Positions 33,804 through 42,025 of a DNA stretch of 44,288 nucleotides are shown piece by piece. The DNA is from Bacteroidaceae bacterium. GTDB lineage: Bacteria; Bacteroidota; Bacteroidia; Bacteroidales; Bacteroidaceae. The position numbers and the translations under genes were made by a program. Location of the stretch: assembly GCA_017448965.1 (NCBI GenBank), contig JAFSKK010000052.1, positions 1 to 44,288 on the forward strand. The letters run 5' to 3'. Positions within the stretch are counted from its first letter, which is position 1, and each line of letters begins with the position of its first letter. The notes under the pieces are model-generated. The model saw only the letters and a list, made by a program, of their open reading frames with translations, did not search any database and was not told where the DNA came from.

Positions 33804-34973
33804 TCAATTGAGGGCTCCTTGGAACGTCATGATTGTCTTGTTCGAAGGGATATAAGTGGCGATATAAGGACGACGACGATTGGGTTCGTCGTGTCGGAAG
33901 AACTCCAGAATGGAACTGTAAGGATAACGACTGGTGTCAAACACAATGTAGTCGTAATCTCTGTACAGCACATCCGTACTGGGCATATCGCCCAGGCGAG
34001 AATGGAACACATCATACTTGAACTGGTGTTTCTCCGCAATGTGCTTCATGTCGGAGAGATTCCGTCCGTCACTCACGATTAGGAACTTCAGTTGCTCCAT
34101 TTCGACCGACTTTCGCGACCACGCTTTCGTCTTTTGCATGATGTATGACATTGCGCCTCGCATCACCACCGTCAGCATGATGAATGCAGAATAGATGGTA
34201 CTGTAATGCGCAAAATGCTTCTTGAAGAAGATGACCATCGCCTTATGGAAGGCGTTCACGTATTTGAGGGAGTCCTTTTTGGTGCTCTCCCCTTTGTAGT
34301 GCAGAATCTGGGTGGGAAGATAATAGTTTTTATAACCTGCCTTCAACACACGATAACTGAGGTCGATGTCCTCGCCGTACATGAAGAAGGCCTCGTCAAG
34401 CAACCCCACCTTATCCAAGGCAGACTTGCGAATGAACATGAAAGCACCACTCACAATTTCTATCGGATTGATGGCCTGCTTGTTGAGATACTGCATGTAA
34501 TAGCGACCAAAAAGGCGACTCTTCGGAAACAAGGCACCCAACCCTGACATCTTGCAGAACGCGACGAAAGGTGTTGGAACTCCTCGACGAGACTCTGGCG
34601 CAAAAGAACCGTCCACTTTCAACATACCGACACCACACATGCCTGCCTGCGGATTCTTATCCATGAAGTCTATGCACTCTCTCAACGTGCGCTCACCAAT
34701 AAACGTGTCGGGATTCAGCAACAACACATACTCGCCACGTGCCTCGCGTAGAGCCTGATTGTTGGCACGTGAAAAGCCCACGTTCTCATCATTCTCTATA
34801 TAACGAACCCATGGAAACCGTCCCTTCAAAGATGGCATGGAGTCGTCGGAACTGTTGTTGTCAACCACAAACACCTCACCACACACACCCGTCAAGGCTT
34901 TCTCCACCGAGAGCAAACATTGCTCAAGGTAATACCGCACGTTGTAGTTTACTATGACTATGGAGAGTTTCAT
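33804..34973 (-). CDS. Family 2 glycosyltransferase
   Basis: A 389-residue GT2 enzyme of the dTDP-rhamnosyl-transferase-like subgroup. It has an N-terminal SIVIVNYNVRYYLEQCL, FVVDNNSSDDS, ENVGFSRANNQAL, LLNPDTFIG (DXD-like), and the MYGEDIDLSYRVLKAGYK general-base region. A single hydrophobic stretch near residues 235-260 suggests membrane association. The C-terminal ~100 residues (LKFLIVSDGRNLSDMKH onward) are outside the usual GT2 fold. The product is probably a surface polysaccharide or glycolipid. It starts 2 bp after the preceding membrane-protein gene. Confidence 0.87.
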   Translation of the reverse strand: MKLSIVIVNYNVRYYLEQCLLSVEKALTGVCGEVFVVDNNSSDDSMPSLKGRFPWVRYIENDENVGFSRANNQALREARGEYVLLLNPDTFIGERTLRECIDFMDKNPQAGMCGVGMLKVDGSFAPESRRGVPTPFVAFCKMSGLGALFPKSRLFGRYYMQYLNKQAINPIEIVSGAFMFIRKSALDKVGLLDEAFFMYGEDIDLSYRVLKAGYKNYYLPTQILHYKGESTKKDSLKYVNAFHKAMVIFFKKHFAHYSTIYSAFIMLTVVMRGAMSYIMQKTKAWSRKSVEMEQLKFLIVSDGRNLSDMKHIAEKHQFKYDVFHSRLGDMPSTDVLYRDYDYIVFDTSRYPYSSILEFFRHDEPNRRRPYIATYIPSNKTIMTFQGALN

Positions 34974-34975
34974 TC

Positions 34976-35428
34976 CTATTCCTTATTAACTCCTTCAAGA
35001 TAGGAGGAGATTTTATCGCCAGAAGGCCAACAATAAACGGTGACACACACCGCTATGAGTGCACAAAAAGCACCTGTAAGGCTCATGGTCAGATAGTAGG
35101 CCACAATGCTGAACACAGCAGCAACACACAAGATGCCCAACCTGACAGCACTCCATATATGATATGACTTCAGTGCCTCCTCGTTGTTCATACGACGCAA
35201 ACCCTTGGTCGTATTCAACGTGAACAACTTAATGGCTAAAGGAACTCCCACGATGGTCAACGTGATGGCAATCGTGTCCAGCCAAAACTCCTCCGACGAA
35301 TGTGGCAACACCATCCCGTTCGGAATAATGTCAAGTTCGCCCAACACTATCGTTGCAACAACCATCAGCCACACCACTATTATTTCTGCCTTCAACGTGT
35401 TCGACAATTTCTGTATATATTTTACCAT
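34976..35428 (-). CDS. Small four-helix membrane protein of unknown function
   Basis: A 150-residue protein with four hydrophobic segments (residues ~15-32, 48-68, 93-110, 115-132). The loop between the second and third segments is basic (TKGLRRMNNEEALKSYH) and probably cytoplasmic. I do not recognise the family. It sits between recR and the glycosyltransferase and touches the latter (2 bp gap), so it is coexpressed with it. Confidence 0.7.
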   Translation of the reverse strand: MVKYIQKLSNTLKAEIIVVWLMVVATIVLGELDIIPNGMVLPHSSEEFWLDTIAITLTIVGVPLAIKLFTLNTTKGLRRMNNEEALKSYHIWSAVRLGILCVAAVFSIVAYYLTMSLTGAFCALIAVCVTVYCWPSGDKISSYLEGVNKE

Positions 35429-35506
35429 AAGCTTATTTTTTCAATTCTCTTCTTTTCTGCCCTGCGACACTCCTATTTGTGTGTAAATGCACGATGTCAC
35501 ATCTTT

Positions 35507-36124
35507 TTATTTTCCAGTGAATGGAACTCTGTTGACCAGCGAGCGTCCCAATGTCACCTCATCCGTATATTGCAATTCATCGTTAATGCTCATACCTCTC
35601 GCCAACACTGTCAGCTTCACGTCTGGATACTGACTCAGTTTACGGGAAATGTAGAAATTGGTGGCATCTCCCTCCATGGTTGAACTCAAGGCAAATATCA
35701 CCTCGTCCACATCTCCTCTGTCCACACGCTCCACAAGACTCTCTATCTCCAGTTGACCTGGCCCCACCCCATCCATCGGAGAGATAACACCACCCAGCAC
35801 ATGATAGAGACCATGATACTGCATCGTCTGCTCGATGGCCATCACGTCCTGCACATTCTCAACCACACAGATAATGGAACGGTCGCGGGCGGAACTGGCG
35901 CAAATCTGACACACATCTTCGTCGCTAATGTTGTGGCACACACTACAATAATGCACTTCGTGACACAACGTCGACACAGCATCCGTGAAAGCATCAATCT
36001 TGCCGACATCCAAACGCAACATGTGCAACACCAGCCGCATGGCCGTCTTGCGCCCGACACCTGGCAACTTAGAAAACTCATCTACGGCACGTTCCAACAA
36101 CGCCGACGAATACTGCTGACTCAT
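35507..36124 (-). CDS. recR: Recombination mediator RecR
   Basis: Works with RecO and RecF to load RecA at single-strand gaps. The 205-residue protein is full length: helix-hairpin-helix [14 protein letters not shown]4 zinc finger (C60, C63, C72, C75), and a Toprim domain with [14 protein letters not shown] and [13 protein letters not shown]. First gene of a leftward operon that continues into his genes. Confidence 0.97.
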   Translation of the reverse strand: MSQQYSSALLERAVDEFSKLPGVGRKTAMRLVLHMLRLDVGKIDAFTDAVSTLCHEVHYCSVCHNISDEDVCQICASSARDRSIICVVENVQDVMAIEQTMQYHGLYHVLGGVISPMDGVGPGQLEIESLVERVDRGDVDEVIFALSSTMEGDATNFYISRKLSQYPDVKLTVLARGMSINDELQYTDEVTLGRSLVNRVPFTGK

Positions 36125-36156
36125 CTTTCTCTCTTTCTTTGTTCAGAAATCAGGTG

Positions 36157-36187
36157 CAAAGGTAACACTTTTCAGTGGGTTGACAAA
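36157..36187 (-). promoter_or_regulatory. Promoter of the recR-his operon
   Basis: A perfect consensus on the minus strand: TTTG (complement of 36184-36187), a 19 bp spacer and TACCTTTG (complement of 36157-36164). Its -33 box lies in the U-tract of the preceding terminator. Confidence 0.85.
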
Positions 36188-36224
36188 AAAAAGTGCCTGC
36201 AATCATGGAATTGCAGGCACTTTT
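36185..36224 (-). terminator. Terminator of the ytxH operon
   Basis: A perfect 12-bp stem, AAGTGCCTGCAA/TTGCAGGCACTT, followed on the minus strand by eight U residues (complement of 36185-36192). Confidence 0.9.
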
Positions 36225-36243
36225 GCGTTTGTTTTACCATTAG

Positions 36244-36486
36244 TCACCTCTTCTTCGAGAAGATTTTGAAGACTCCCCTAAAAGTTTGGAAGGCCTTATA
36301 GGCAGAGATGCCATATCCAATGTAGTTCATATACTTATTGGAAGACCTCAAGAAGATGCTGCTGGGCGACACAAAACAATCGGTGACATCATTTTTCAAC
36401 CTGTCAACTCCATAAGTAATTTGTCGCTGCGTCTGCTCCTTCTCTGAGCGGATGTCTTCCAATGACATGTATTTCTGCTTTTTCAT
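36244..36486 (-). CDS. Small protein of unknown function
   Basis: An 80-residue, basic protein with a helical N-terminal half (MSLEDIRSEKEQTQRQITYGVDRL) and a C-terminal weakly hydrophobic stretch ending FKIFSKKR. I do not recognise it. Its ATG overlaps the stop of the holin-like gene by 4 bp, so it belongs to the YtxH/holin-like operon and probably acts at the membrane with those products. Confidence 0.7.
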   Translation of the reverse strand: MKKQKYMSLEDIRSEKEQTQRQITYGVDRLKNDVTDCFVSPSSIFLRSSNKYMNYIGYGISAYKAFQTFRGVFKIFSKKR

Positions 36487-36935
36487 CGCCCACCTCCTTC
36501 CTCATCCTCTTCTTCCAACTCTTGCACGAGACTTTCTGCCAACTTGCGAATTTGTTCGTTCTTGGAAGATTTGGACATCATTTGCTCCGTAATGGTCGGC
36601 ACTTCCAGGAATTGCTGGCTGAACATCCGTACAAACGGATTCTCCACCAACGGTTTCCGGAGCAAGAAGACAAACAGTATGATGAGCAGCAAAGAACCGC
36701 CTACAATGTAGTAACTGAGCATCTCGTTGCCTGTCAACAAGGTCAACGTCTTCACCAAGCCTGTGCTCAGGAAGAAGATGGCACTTGTGGCCAAAGCCAT
36801 CGTCACGGCAGCCAATACCACAAAGGTGGTCACCATCGTCAGACGTTCCGTGGCCTCCAGACGGAGATAGCGCTCCACACGATAGGCCAATCGGCGAAGA
36901 TCATTGCTTACCCTATTGGTCGTATCCGCACTCAT
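36483..36935 (-). CDS. Holin-like (phage holin superfamily III) membrane protein
   Basis: A 150-residue protein: an amphipathic N-terminal helix (YRVERYLRLEATERL), two membrane segments (residues ~34-60 and 72-92), and a C-terminal acidic tail (ELEEEDEEGGG). This is the layout of the Phage_holin_3_6 family found in chromosomal stress operons of Bacteroidota and Actinobacteria, where it is not a phage gene. Middle gene of a three-gene operon with a YtxH protein. Confidence 0.8.
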   Translation of the reverse strand: MSADTTNRVSNDLRRLAYRVERYLRLEATERLTMVTTFVVLAAVTMALATSAIFFLSTGLVKTLTLLTGNEMLSYYIVGGSLLLIILFVFLLRKPLVENPFVRMFSQQFLEVPTITEQMMSKSSKNEQIRKLAESLVQELEEEDEEGGGR

Positions 36936-36980
36936 CCTTTCATGTTTTTGAAGTTCAAACTAATATCATTCAACAGAGAA

Positions 36981-37223
36981 TCACTCGGCATCGAAGTCCT
37001 CAGCAGGCACCAGTTCCTTCTTCTTGCCGATATTCTTGATCTCATCTATCAACTTGTCAAAGCCTTCTTTGTCAAGTTTGATACCGCGCTTCTCAAGCGC
37101 TTCCTTAATCTTGGCGCGCTGGTCAACACCCTTTTCTGGGGCAAACAGAAGACCCACTGCTGCGCCTGCAATTGCACCACCCAAAAAAGCAGCGGCCAAT
37201 GCAATACCATCACCTTTTGTCAT
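36981..37223 (-). CDS. YtxH-domain small membrane protein
   Basis: An 80-residue protein with one N-terminal glycine/alanine-rich membrane helix (IALAAAFLGGAIAGAAVGLLFAPEKG) ending in the APEKG signature of YtxH, then a charged amphipathic tail. Members are linked to general or envelope stress in other bacteria. First gene of the operon with the holin-like and 80-residue proteins. Confidence 0.87.
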   Translation of the reverse strand: MTKGDGIALAAAFLGGAIAGAAVGLLFAPEKGVDQRAKIKEALEKRGIKLDKEGFDKLIDEIKNIGKKKELVPAEDFDAE

Positions 37224-37280
37224 AGTCTTGTCAATGTTTTTAAGATTTATAAATTTTGTTAATTATTCAGTTTTCGATGA

Positions 37281-37310
37281 CAAAGATACAACTTAATCCA
37301 TAAAAACAAA
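37281..37310 (-). promoter_or_regulatory. Promoter of the ytxH operon
   Basis: Minus strand: TTTG (complement of 37307-37310), an 18 bp spacer and TATCTTTG (complement of 37281-37288). Confidence 0.75.
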
Positions 37311-37350
37311 CACTTTTTTCGTCATTTAACTTTTTTTTGCACTCGGCTGC

Positions 37351-37381
37351 TTTGTCATGTGGCAAATAAATCTTACCTTTG
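37351..37381 (+). promoter_or_regulatory. Promoter of the SPOR lipoprotein gene
   Basis: A perfect consensus: TTTG at 37351-37354, a 19 bp spacer and TACCTTTG at 37374-37381. Confidence 0.88.
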
Positions 37382-37415
37382 TGGAAAATCTTTCTAATTA
37401 TAATAAGGAGAAAAA

Positions 37416-37901
37416 ATGATGAAAAAGAATCTCATGTTGGGTTTGGCATTGATCGCCGCCCTTGCCTTCGTTTCATGTAAGACAAAAGAAAGCAGTTACA
37501 AGAAGGCGTATGAAAAAGCTAAAGCACAGGAAATGGCCAGAGCAAATGCTGGCGACCAAGTTGAAACGGCTCCAGTGACCGTCACTCCCGTTGTGACCAC
37601 CCCCGTCACCACTGCCACTAACACTGAGCATGACACTCAGGAACGCCTCACCGTCCTGAACGGCGGCACTCTGAAAGCATTCAACGTCGTGTGCGGTTCA
37701 TTTGGTGTTGAAGCCAATGCCAACAACCTCCGCAACACTCTCGTTGCCAAAGGTTACGCTGCACAGGTGGCTTACAACTCAGAGAAGAACATGTACCGCG
37801 TCATCGCTTCTTCTTTCGATGACCGTGCATCAGCAGTTCAGTCTCGCGACCAACTTCGTGGCACCTACCCCGACGCTTGGATTCTCTACAGAACATACTA
37901 A
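37416..37901 (+). CDS. SPOR-domain lipoprotein
   Basis: A 161-residue lipoprotein: signal with FVSC (lipidated Cys21), a charged helix, a Thr/Val/Pro-rich linker (residues ~50-68), and a C-terminal SPOR domain (residues ~85-161; FNVVCGSFGVEANANNLRNTL, YRVIASSFDDRASAV). SPOR domains bind denuded peptidoglycan at division sites, so a cell-division or wall role is likely. ATG-ATG at 37416/37419 leaves the exact start open by one residue. Divergent from the ytxH operon. Confidence 0.9.
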   Translation: MMKKNLMLGLALIAALAFVSCKTKESSYKKAYEKAKAQEMARANAGDQVETAPVTVTPVVTTPVTTATNTEHDTQERLTVLNGGTLKAFNVVCGSFGVEANANNLRNTLVAKGYAAQVAYNSEKNMYRVIASSFDDRASAVQSRDQLRGTYPDAWILYRTY

Positions 37902-37926
37902 TCGATTATATCATTCAAACAAGCAA

Positions 37927-37970
37927 ACGGCAACCATCATTCATTCGTATTGGTGGCTGCCGTCTTTTTT
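37927..37970 (+). terminator. Terminator ending one base before the AGCS start codon
   Basis: ACGGCA (37927-37932) plus ACCA pair with TGGT and TGCCGT (37958-37963), with a 3-nt bulge, followed by ctttttt. The U-run ends at 37970 and the next gene's ATG is at 37972, so there is no room for a separate promoter or leader. Confidence 0.8.
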
Positions 37971-37971
37971 C

Positions 37972-39345
37972 ATGGAACAACTACTTCAGATAACAGAAGA
38001 CATCAGCGGCATCATTTGGGGATGGCCCATGATTATCCTACTGCTTGGCACACATCTTTTTTTGACCATCAGATTGAAATTTCCTCAGCGGAAAATATGG
38101 ACAGCCATCAAATTGTCGGTACGGAAGGACAAGGACGCAACGGGCGACGTGAGCCAGTTTGGCGCATTGGCCACCTCGTTGGCTGCCACGATTGGAACGG
38201 GCAACATCATTGGTGTAGCGACAGCGGTAAGCCTGGGCGGTCCTGGAGCGGTGCTTTGGTGTTGGCTGACCGGTGTGTTGGGCATCGCCACCAAGTACAG
38301 TGAAGGACTGCTTGCCATCAAGTATCGGGAGAAAACGGCGGACGGCAGAATGCTGGGCGGCCCGATGTATGCGCTGGAAAAGGGGTTGAAGATGAGGTGG
38401 CTTGGTGTGCTGTTCTGCGTGTTTGCCGCTGTGGCATCGTTCGGCATCGGCAACACCGTGCAGGCAAATGCCATCAGCGAGAACATCTCGCTGGTGATGG
38501 AAGACTGGATAGAACCCGACACGACCAAGATGATTACAGGCTTTATGTTGGCTGCCGTTGTTGGTTTTGTTGTGATTGGCGGTGTGAAAAGCATCGCACG
38601 TTGGTGCACGGCTTTGGTGCCAATGATGGCGCTTCTGTATGTGTTGGGATGTATCTACATCCTGTGTGTGAACCATGCCTATCTGACGGAGGCCATCTCA
38701 CTCATATTCAACGAGGCTTTCTCCCTAAAGGCCGTAGGCGGCGGAACCGCAGGCACAGTTCTGATGGTGGCGGCACGATATGGTATTGCCCGCGGACTCT
38801 TCTCGAACGAGTCAGGTATGGGTTCCGCTCCCATTGTAGCAGCAGCAGCACAGACAAAGAACCCTGTCCGTCAGGCATTGGTGTCCTCCACGGGCACATT
38901 CTGGGATACGGTGGTCATTTGTGCCATTACGGGGTTGGTCATCGTGTCGAGTATCATTGCCTATCCAGAGATTAGTCAGGAGGATGGTGGCATGCTGACC
39001 AAAAAGGCCTTCGGCATGATACCTTACATTGGCTCCCCCATCCTGACATTCGGCATCATCACATTTGCCTTCTCCACCATCTTGGGATGGAGCTACTATG
39101 GTGAACGCGCGATGGAATATCTGGCAGGCAAACGCAGCATTGTCTTCTACCGCATCCTCTACATCCTGCTAGTGTTTGCAGGCTCAACGATGAGCCTTGC
39201 ACTGGTGTGGAACCTGGCCGACATCATGAATGCTTTCATGACCGTTCCGAACCTCATTTCATTGTTGCTGCTGTCGGGCGTGCTGGCCAAGGAGACGCAG
39301 CACTATCTGTGGGATAAGAATTTGGACGAAGAGCAGAAAGAGTAA
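37972..39345 (+). CDS. Sodium:alanine symporter family (AGCS) transporter
   Basis: A 457-residue inner-membrane Na+/amino-acid symporter. Family features include PMIILLLGTHLFLTIRLKFPQ, ATSLAATIGTGNIIGVATAVSLGGPGAVLW (the glycine-rich Na+/substrate region), and ARGLFSNESGMGSAPIVAAAA. About eleven membrane helices are visible. The ATG at 37972 gives the normal N-terminus for the family (MEQLLQITEDISGIIWGWP). Because a terminator ends one base before it, expression presumably depends on readthrough or on a promoter inside the SPOR gene. Confidence 0.93.
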   Translation: MEQLLQITEDISGIIWGWPMIILLLGTHLFLTIRLKFPQRKIWTAIKLSVRKDKDATGDVSQFGALATSLAATIGTGNIIGVATAVSLGGPGAVLWCWLTGVLGIATKYSEGLLAIKYREKTADGRMLGGPMYALEKGLKMRWLGVLFCVFAAVASFGIGNTVQANAISENISLVMEDWIEPDTTKMITGFMLAAVVGFVVIGGVKSIARWCTALVPMMALLYVLGCIYILCVNHAYLTEAISLIFNEAFSLKAVGGGTAGTVLMVAARYGIARGLFSNESGMGSAPIVAAAAQTKNPVRQALVSSTGTFWDTVVICAITGLVIVSSIIAYPEISQEDGGMLTKKAFGMIPYIGSPILTFGIITFAFSTILGWSYYGERAMEYLAGKRSIVFYRILYILLVFAGSTMSLALVWNLADIMNAFMTVPNLISLLLLSGVLAKETQHYLWDKNLDEEQKE

Positions 39346-39350
39346 AAAAG

Positions 39351-39394
39351 AACAGAAAAAGTAAGAAGATATAACAGAAAAAGTAAGAAGATAT
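39351..39394 (+). repeat. Perfect 22-bp tandem duplication at the antiporter start
   Basis: aacagaaaaagtaagaagat followed by at occurs twice back to back (39351-39372, 39373-39394). The last two bases of the second copy are the first two of the ATG at 39393. It fills the gap between the AGCS and antiporter genes. Confidence 0.92.
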
Positions 39395-41288
39395 GATACA
39401 GGATCTTTGCATCATCATGCTGACTGCTGGCATCACCAGCCTGTTGTTCAAACTTTTCAAGCAGCCGGTCGTGCTGGGCTACATTGTGGCAGGCATGCTG
39501 GTAGGTCCCCACTTGCTGGGCGAAGCATGGGTGAGCAACAAGGAGAACGTGGAAACATGGGGAGAGATTGGTGTGCTCTTCCTCCTGTTCAGCCTCGGTC
39601 TGGAGTTCTCGTTCAAAAAACTACTGAAAGTGGGCAGCACGGCTGTCATTGGTGCAGGTGTCATTGTGGTGGGCATGATGTGTGTTGGCATGCTGACCGC
39701 CTACCTTTTGGGTTGGGACAGCATGAACGCCCTGTTCCTCGGCGGCATGCTCTGCATGTCATCCACCACCATCGTCTTCAAGGCGATAGAAGAAGCAGGC
39801 TTGCGCAGCCACCGATTCGCCGGCGTTTGTTTCGGCATCCTGATTGTGGAAGACCTCTTTGCTGTGGTGCTCATGGTGTTGCTCACCTCCATTGCAGTCA
39901 AGAACGAGTTTGAAGGCAAGGAACTCTTGTGGCAAGTGGGAAAACTGGTCATGTACATCGCCTTGTGGTTCGTGCTGGGCATCCTGATGATTCCGACATT
40001 CCTGAAGAAATTCAAGAAGCACCTCAACGACGAAACCCTGACCATCGTCTCTATCGGCCTCTGCCTCGGCATGGTGCTGCTGGCTGTCCAATCAGGATTC
40101 AGCAGCGCGCTGGGTGCCTTCGTGATCGGTTCCGTGTTGGCTGAAACGGTTGATGCCGAGCGCATTGAGCATCTGGTTCAACCTGTCAAGAACATATTCG
40201 GTTCCATCTTCTTCGTGTCCGTCGGCATGATGATCGACCCAGCCTTACTGCTACAATACTGGCTACCCATCACCATCATCACGTTAGTCGTCATTTTCGG
40301 ACAAATTCTCTTCGGCAGCTTCGGTCCACTCCTCTCGGGACAACCACTCAGAGTGTCGTTGCAGACAGGCTTCTCGTTGGTGCAAATAGGCGAATTTGCC
40401 TTCATCATCGCCAACCTCGGACAAAGCCTGCACGTGACCGACTCAAGCCTCTACCCCACGGTTGTGGCAGTCAGCGTTATCACTACCTTCCTCACCCCCT
40501 ACATCATGCGACTCGCCTATCCCACGCTCGCATTTCTCGAAAGCCACATGAGCGAGAACACCAAAAAGATGCTCGACAGTTACACCGAGAAACGGCAGAC
40601 AGGCTCCTCAAAGACAAAGGATAAATCATGGTTGGATGCCCCTTGGCGCCTCATCAAATTCCTTTTGCTCAAACTCGCTATGGCACCAGGCATTAACCAA
40701 CTGTTGCGTGTCTTCAACGACAACCTCTATGCCCGCGAACGACTGGCAGAGTCGCAACGAGGACTGGAACGCGAAGTGGAGAACTCTTTGATCAGCCTCG
40801 AAATGAACATCGCCGAAGTGGAAGTGCCCAGCAATTCTGCCTTTGCAGGTAAGGCACTCAAGGATCTCAACATCCGTAACGTCACAGGGGCAAACATCGT
40901 GCGCATCATTCGTGGTGGCATCAACATCAACATCCCTGGCGGCAATCACCGCCTCTATCCAGGCGACCGCATCATCCTGGCAGGCTCCGACACCGATGTG
41001 GCAGCCTTCCAGAAAATGCTGGAAACCAGCCTTACCTCCAATGACGAGGTGGACAGCATGAGCACCAACATCGTATTGGACAACTTCACCATCACCGCAG
41101 AATCGCCCCTTTGTGGCAAGAGCATCCTCAAATCAGGCATCCGCGAAAAGGGTGGCTGCATCGTGATGGGACTCGTCCGACCCTCCGAGGATTTCTACAC
41201 CAATCCCGACCCCAACCTCGTCATACAGGAAGACGACATCATCATTGTGGCTGGCGAGGAACAGAAAATGCACGATTTCTTCTCCTAA
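39393..41288 (+). CDS. CPA2 family cation:proton antiporter with two TrkA-C domains
   Basis: A 631-residue KefB/KefC-like protein. The N-terminal ~390 residues form a 12-13 helix Na+/H+-exchanger domain (QPVVLGYIVAGMLVGPHLLG, LLFSLGLEFS, GILIVEDLFAVVLM with the conserved acidic pair). After a charged linker come two RCK_C/TrkA-C ligand-binding domains (~480-545 and 555-631; GANIVRIIRGGININIPGG, YPGDRIILAGSDTDV). There is no Rossmann TrkA-N domain, unlike E. coli KefC. Substrate is probably K+ or Na+ against H+. Follows the AGCS gene by 47 bp. Confidence 0.9.
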   Translation: MIQDLCIIMLTAGITSLLFKLFKQPVVLGYIVAGMLVGPHLLGEAWVSNKENVETWGEIGVLFLLFSLGLEFSFKKLLKVGSTAVIGAGVIVVGMMCVGMLTAYLLGWDSMNALFLGGMLCMSSTTIVFKAIEEAGLRSHRFAGVCFGILIVEDLFAVVLMVLLTSIAVKNEFEGKELLWQVGKLVMYIALWFVLGILMIPTFLKKFKKHLNDETLTIVSIGLCLGMVLLAVQSGFSSALGAFVIGSVLAETVDAERIEHLVQPVKNIFGSIFFVSVGMMIDPALLLQYWLPITIITLVVIFGQILFGSFGPLLSGQPLRVSLQTGFSLVQIGEFAFIIANLGQSLHVTDSSLYPTVVAVSVITTFLTPYIMRLAYPTLAFLESHMSENTKKMLDSYTEKRQTGSSKTKDKSWLDAPWRLIKFLLLKLAMAPGINQLLRVFNDNLYARERLAESQRGLEREVENSLISLEMNIAEVEVPSNSAFAGKALKDLNIRNVTGANIVRIIRGGININIPGGNHRLYPGDRIILAGSDTDVAAFQKMLETSLTSNDEVDSMSTNIVLDNFTITAESPLCGKSILKSGIREKGGCIVMGLVRPSEDFYTNPDPNLVIQEDDIIIVAGEEQKMHDFFS

Positions 41289-41311
41289 ACAGCAATTTCC
41301 AATCCGAAAAT

Positions 41312-41343
41312 TTGGTCATAAACCGAAAAGGCAGTACCTTTGC
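41312..41343 (+). promoter_or_regulatory. Promoter of tmRNA
   Basis: TTTG at 41312-41315, a 20 bp spacer, and TACCTTTG at 41336-41343. It ends 17 bp before the mature 5' end. Confidence 0.85.
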
Positions 41344-41360
41344 GGCCACTTACCATCATC

Positions 41361-41758
41361 GGGGATGACTGGATTTGACAGCAAGATGAGGTGGTACGTA
41401 AGCATGCAGAGAGTCGATGCCCCTCTCTCAAATCTCAGACATCAAAGAATTAATTGGCGAAACTCGTTACGCTCTCGCTGCCTAATCGAAGCATAGTAGA
41501 TATGGCCTAATTCCCTTGCCAGGCAGGGGAACGAGACATCGCCCAGAAAGCTAACCGTTCCGAAGCGTTCTGATCAGCGGTGCTATAAAATCGGAAATAG
41601 TCAGCAGCAGCCTCGTGCTGCCGATGAAACTTTTAGAGGATAAGGATGCAGTTGGTGGTCTTGGTCTTGCTGCATCACGAAAACCAAAGACAAGAATAAG
41701 CATGTAGAAAGCGTATGGCTTCCTTGTTTGGACGAGGGTTCAATCCCCTCCATCTCCA
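41361..41758 (+). ncRNA. ssrA: Transfer-messenger RNA (tmRNA)
   Basis: Rescues stalled ribosomes and tags their nascent chains for degradation, with SmpB. The 398-nt gene has a tRNA-like acceptor made of 5' GGGGATG and 3' CATCTCC (one G-U pair), a T-arm with GGGTTCAATCCC at the 3' end, and a tag reading frame at 41456-41485 coding GETRYALAA then TAA. The tag ends in the usual ALAA recognised by ClpXP. The CCA end is not encoded. The 3' end is repeated 63 bp downstream. Confidence 0.96.
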
Positions 41759-41762
41759 CTAA
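41745..41762 (+). repeat. tmRNA 3'-end direct repeat, first copy
   Basis: The 18 bases cccctccatctccactaa, the end of the tmRNA gene, recur exactly at 41808-41825. The 3' ends of ssrA genes are well-known attachment sites for genomic islands, so the second copy looks like an attachment-site scar. Confidence 0.8.
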
Positions 41763-41768
41763 GTTACG

Positions 41769-41798
41769 ACGGTCGGGTATTGAACCTGACCGTTTTTT
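41769..41798 (+). terminator. Terminator of tmRNA
   Basis: A 10-bp stem, ACGGTCGGGT/ACCTGACCGT with one wobble, a 5-nt loop and a T-run. Confidence 0.85.
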
Positions 41799-41807
41799 AT
41801 TTCTTGG

Positions 41808-41825
41808 CCCCTCCATCTCCACTAA
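41808..41825 (+). repeat. tmRNA 3'-end direct repeat, second copy (possible att scar)
   Basis: An exact 18-bp copy of the tmRNA end, downstream of the tmRNA terminator and outside any gene. No integrase gene is visible in the window. Confidence 0.75.
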
Positions 41826-41832
41826 ACCCCAC

Positions 41833-41871
41833 AAAAAAGAGCGGCGGAACAATTTGTTTCGTCGCTCTTTT
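41833..41871 (-). terminator. Terminator of tRNA-Cys
   Basis: A 13-bp stem with two wobble pairs (AGAGCGGCGGAAC/GTTTCGTCGCTCT, loop aattt), with an A6 run (41833-41838) that gives six U residues on the minus strand. Its sequence resembles the serA-side hairpins (acaatttg...ttcgtc). Confidence 0.85.
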
Positions 41872-41874
41872 TCT

Positions 41875-41949
41875 TGGAGGTGCGTACCCGATTCGAACGG
41901 GTGTAGACGGTTTTGCAGACCGTTGACTAAGCCTCTCATCCAACGCACC
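41875..41949 (-). tRNA. tRNA-Cys (GCA)
   Basis: On the minus strand, acceptor GGTGCGT/ACGCACC, anticodon arm ACGGT-CTGCAAA-ACCGT with anticodon GCA, T-arm CCCGTTCGAATCGGG, and discriminator U as expected for cysteine. CCA is encoded, unlike the Gly and Leu genes in this window. Confidence 0.95.
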
Positions 41950-41977
41950 AAATGAGGAGATTTTGCTTTAGCGAGTG

Positions 41978-42008
41978 CAAAGGTAGTACAAATTTGAGAT
42001 ACCACAAA
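41978..42008 (-). promoter_or_regulatory. Promoter of tRNA-Cys
   Basis: Minus strand: TTTG (complement of 42005-42008), a 19 bp spacer and TACCTTTG (complement of 41978-41985). Confidence 0.82.
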
Positions 42009-42025
42009 ATAAAAAAGGTGTTTTT

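Noticed and set aside
36483-36935. Prophage remnant suggested by the holin-like gene
   Set aside because: No phage structural or lysis genes lie nearby; the gene sits in a YtxH operon, the usual chromosomal setting of this family.
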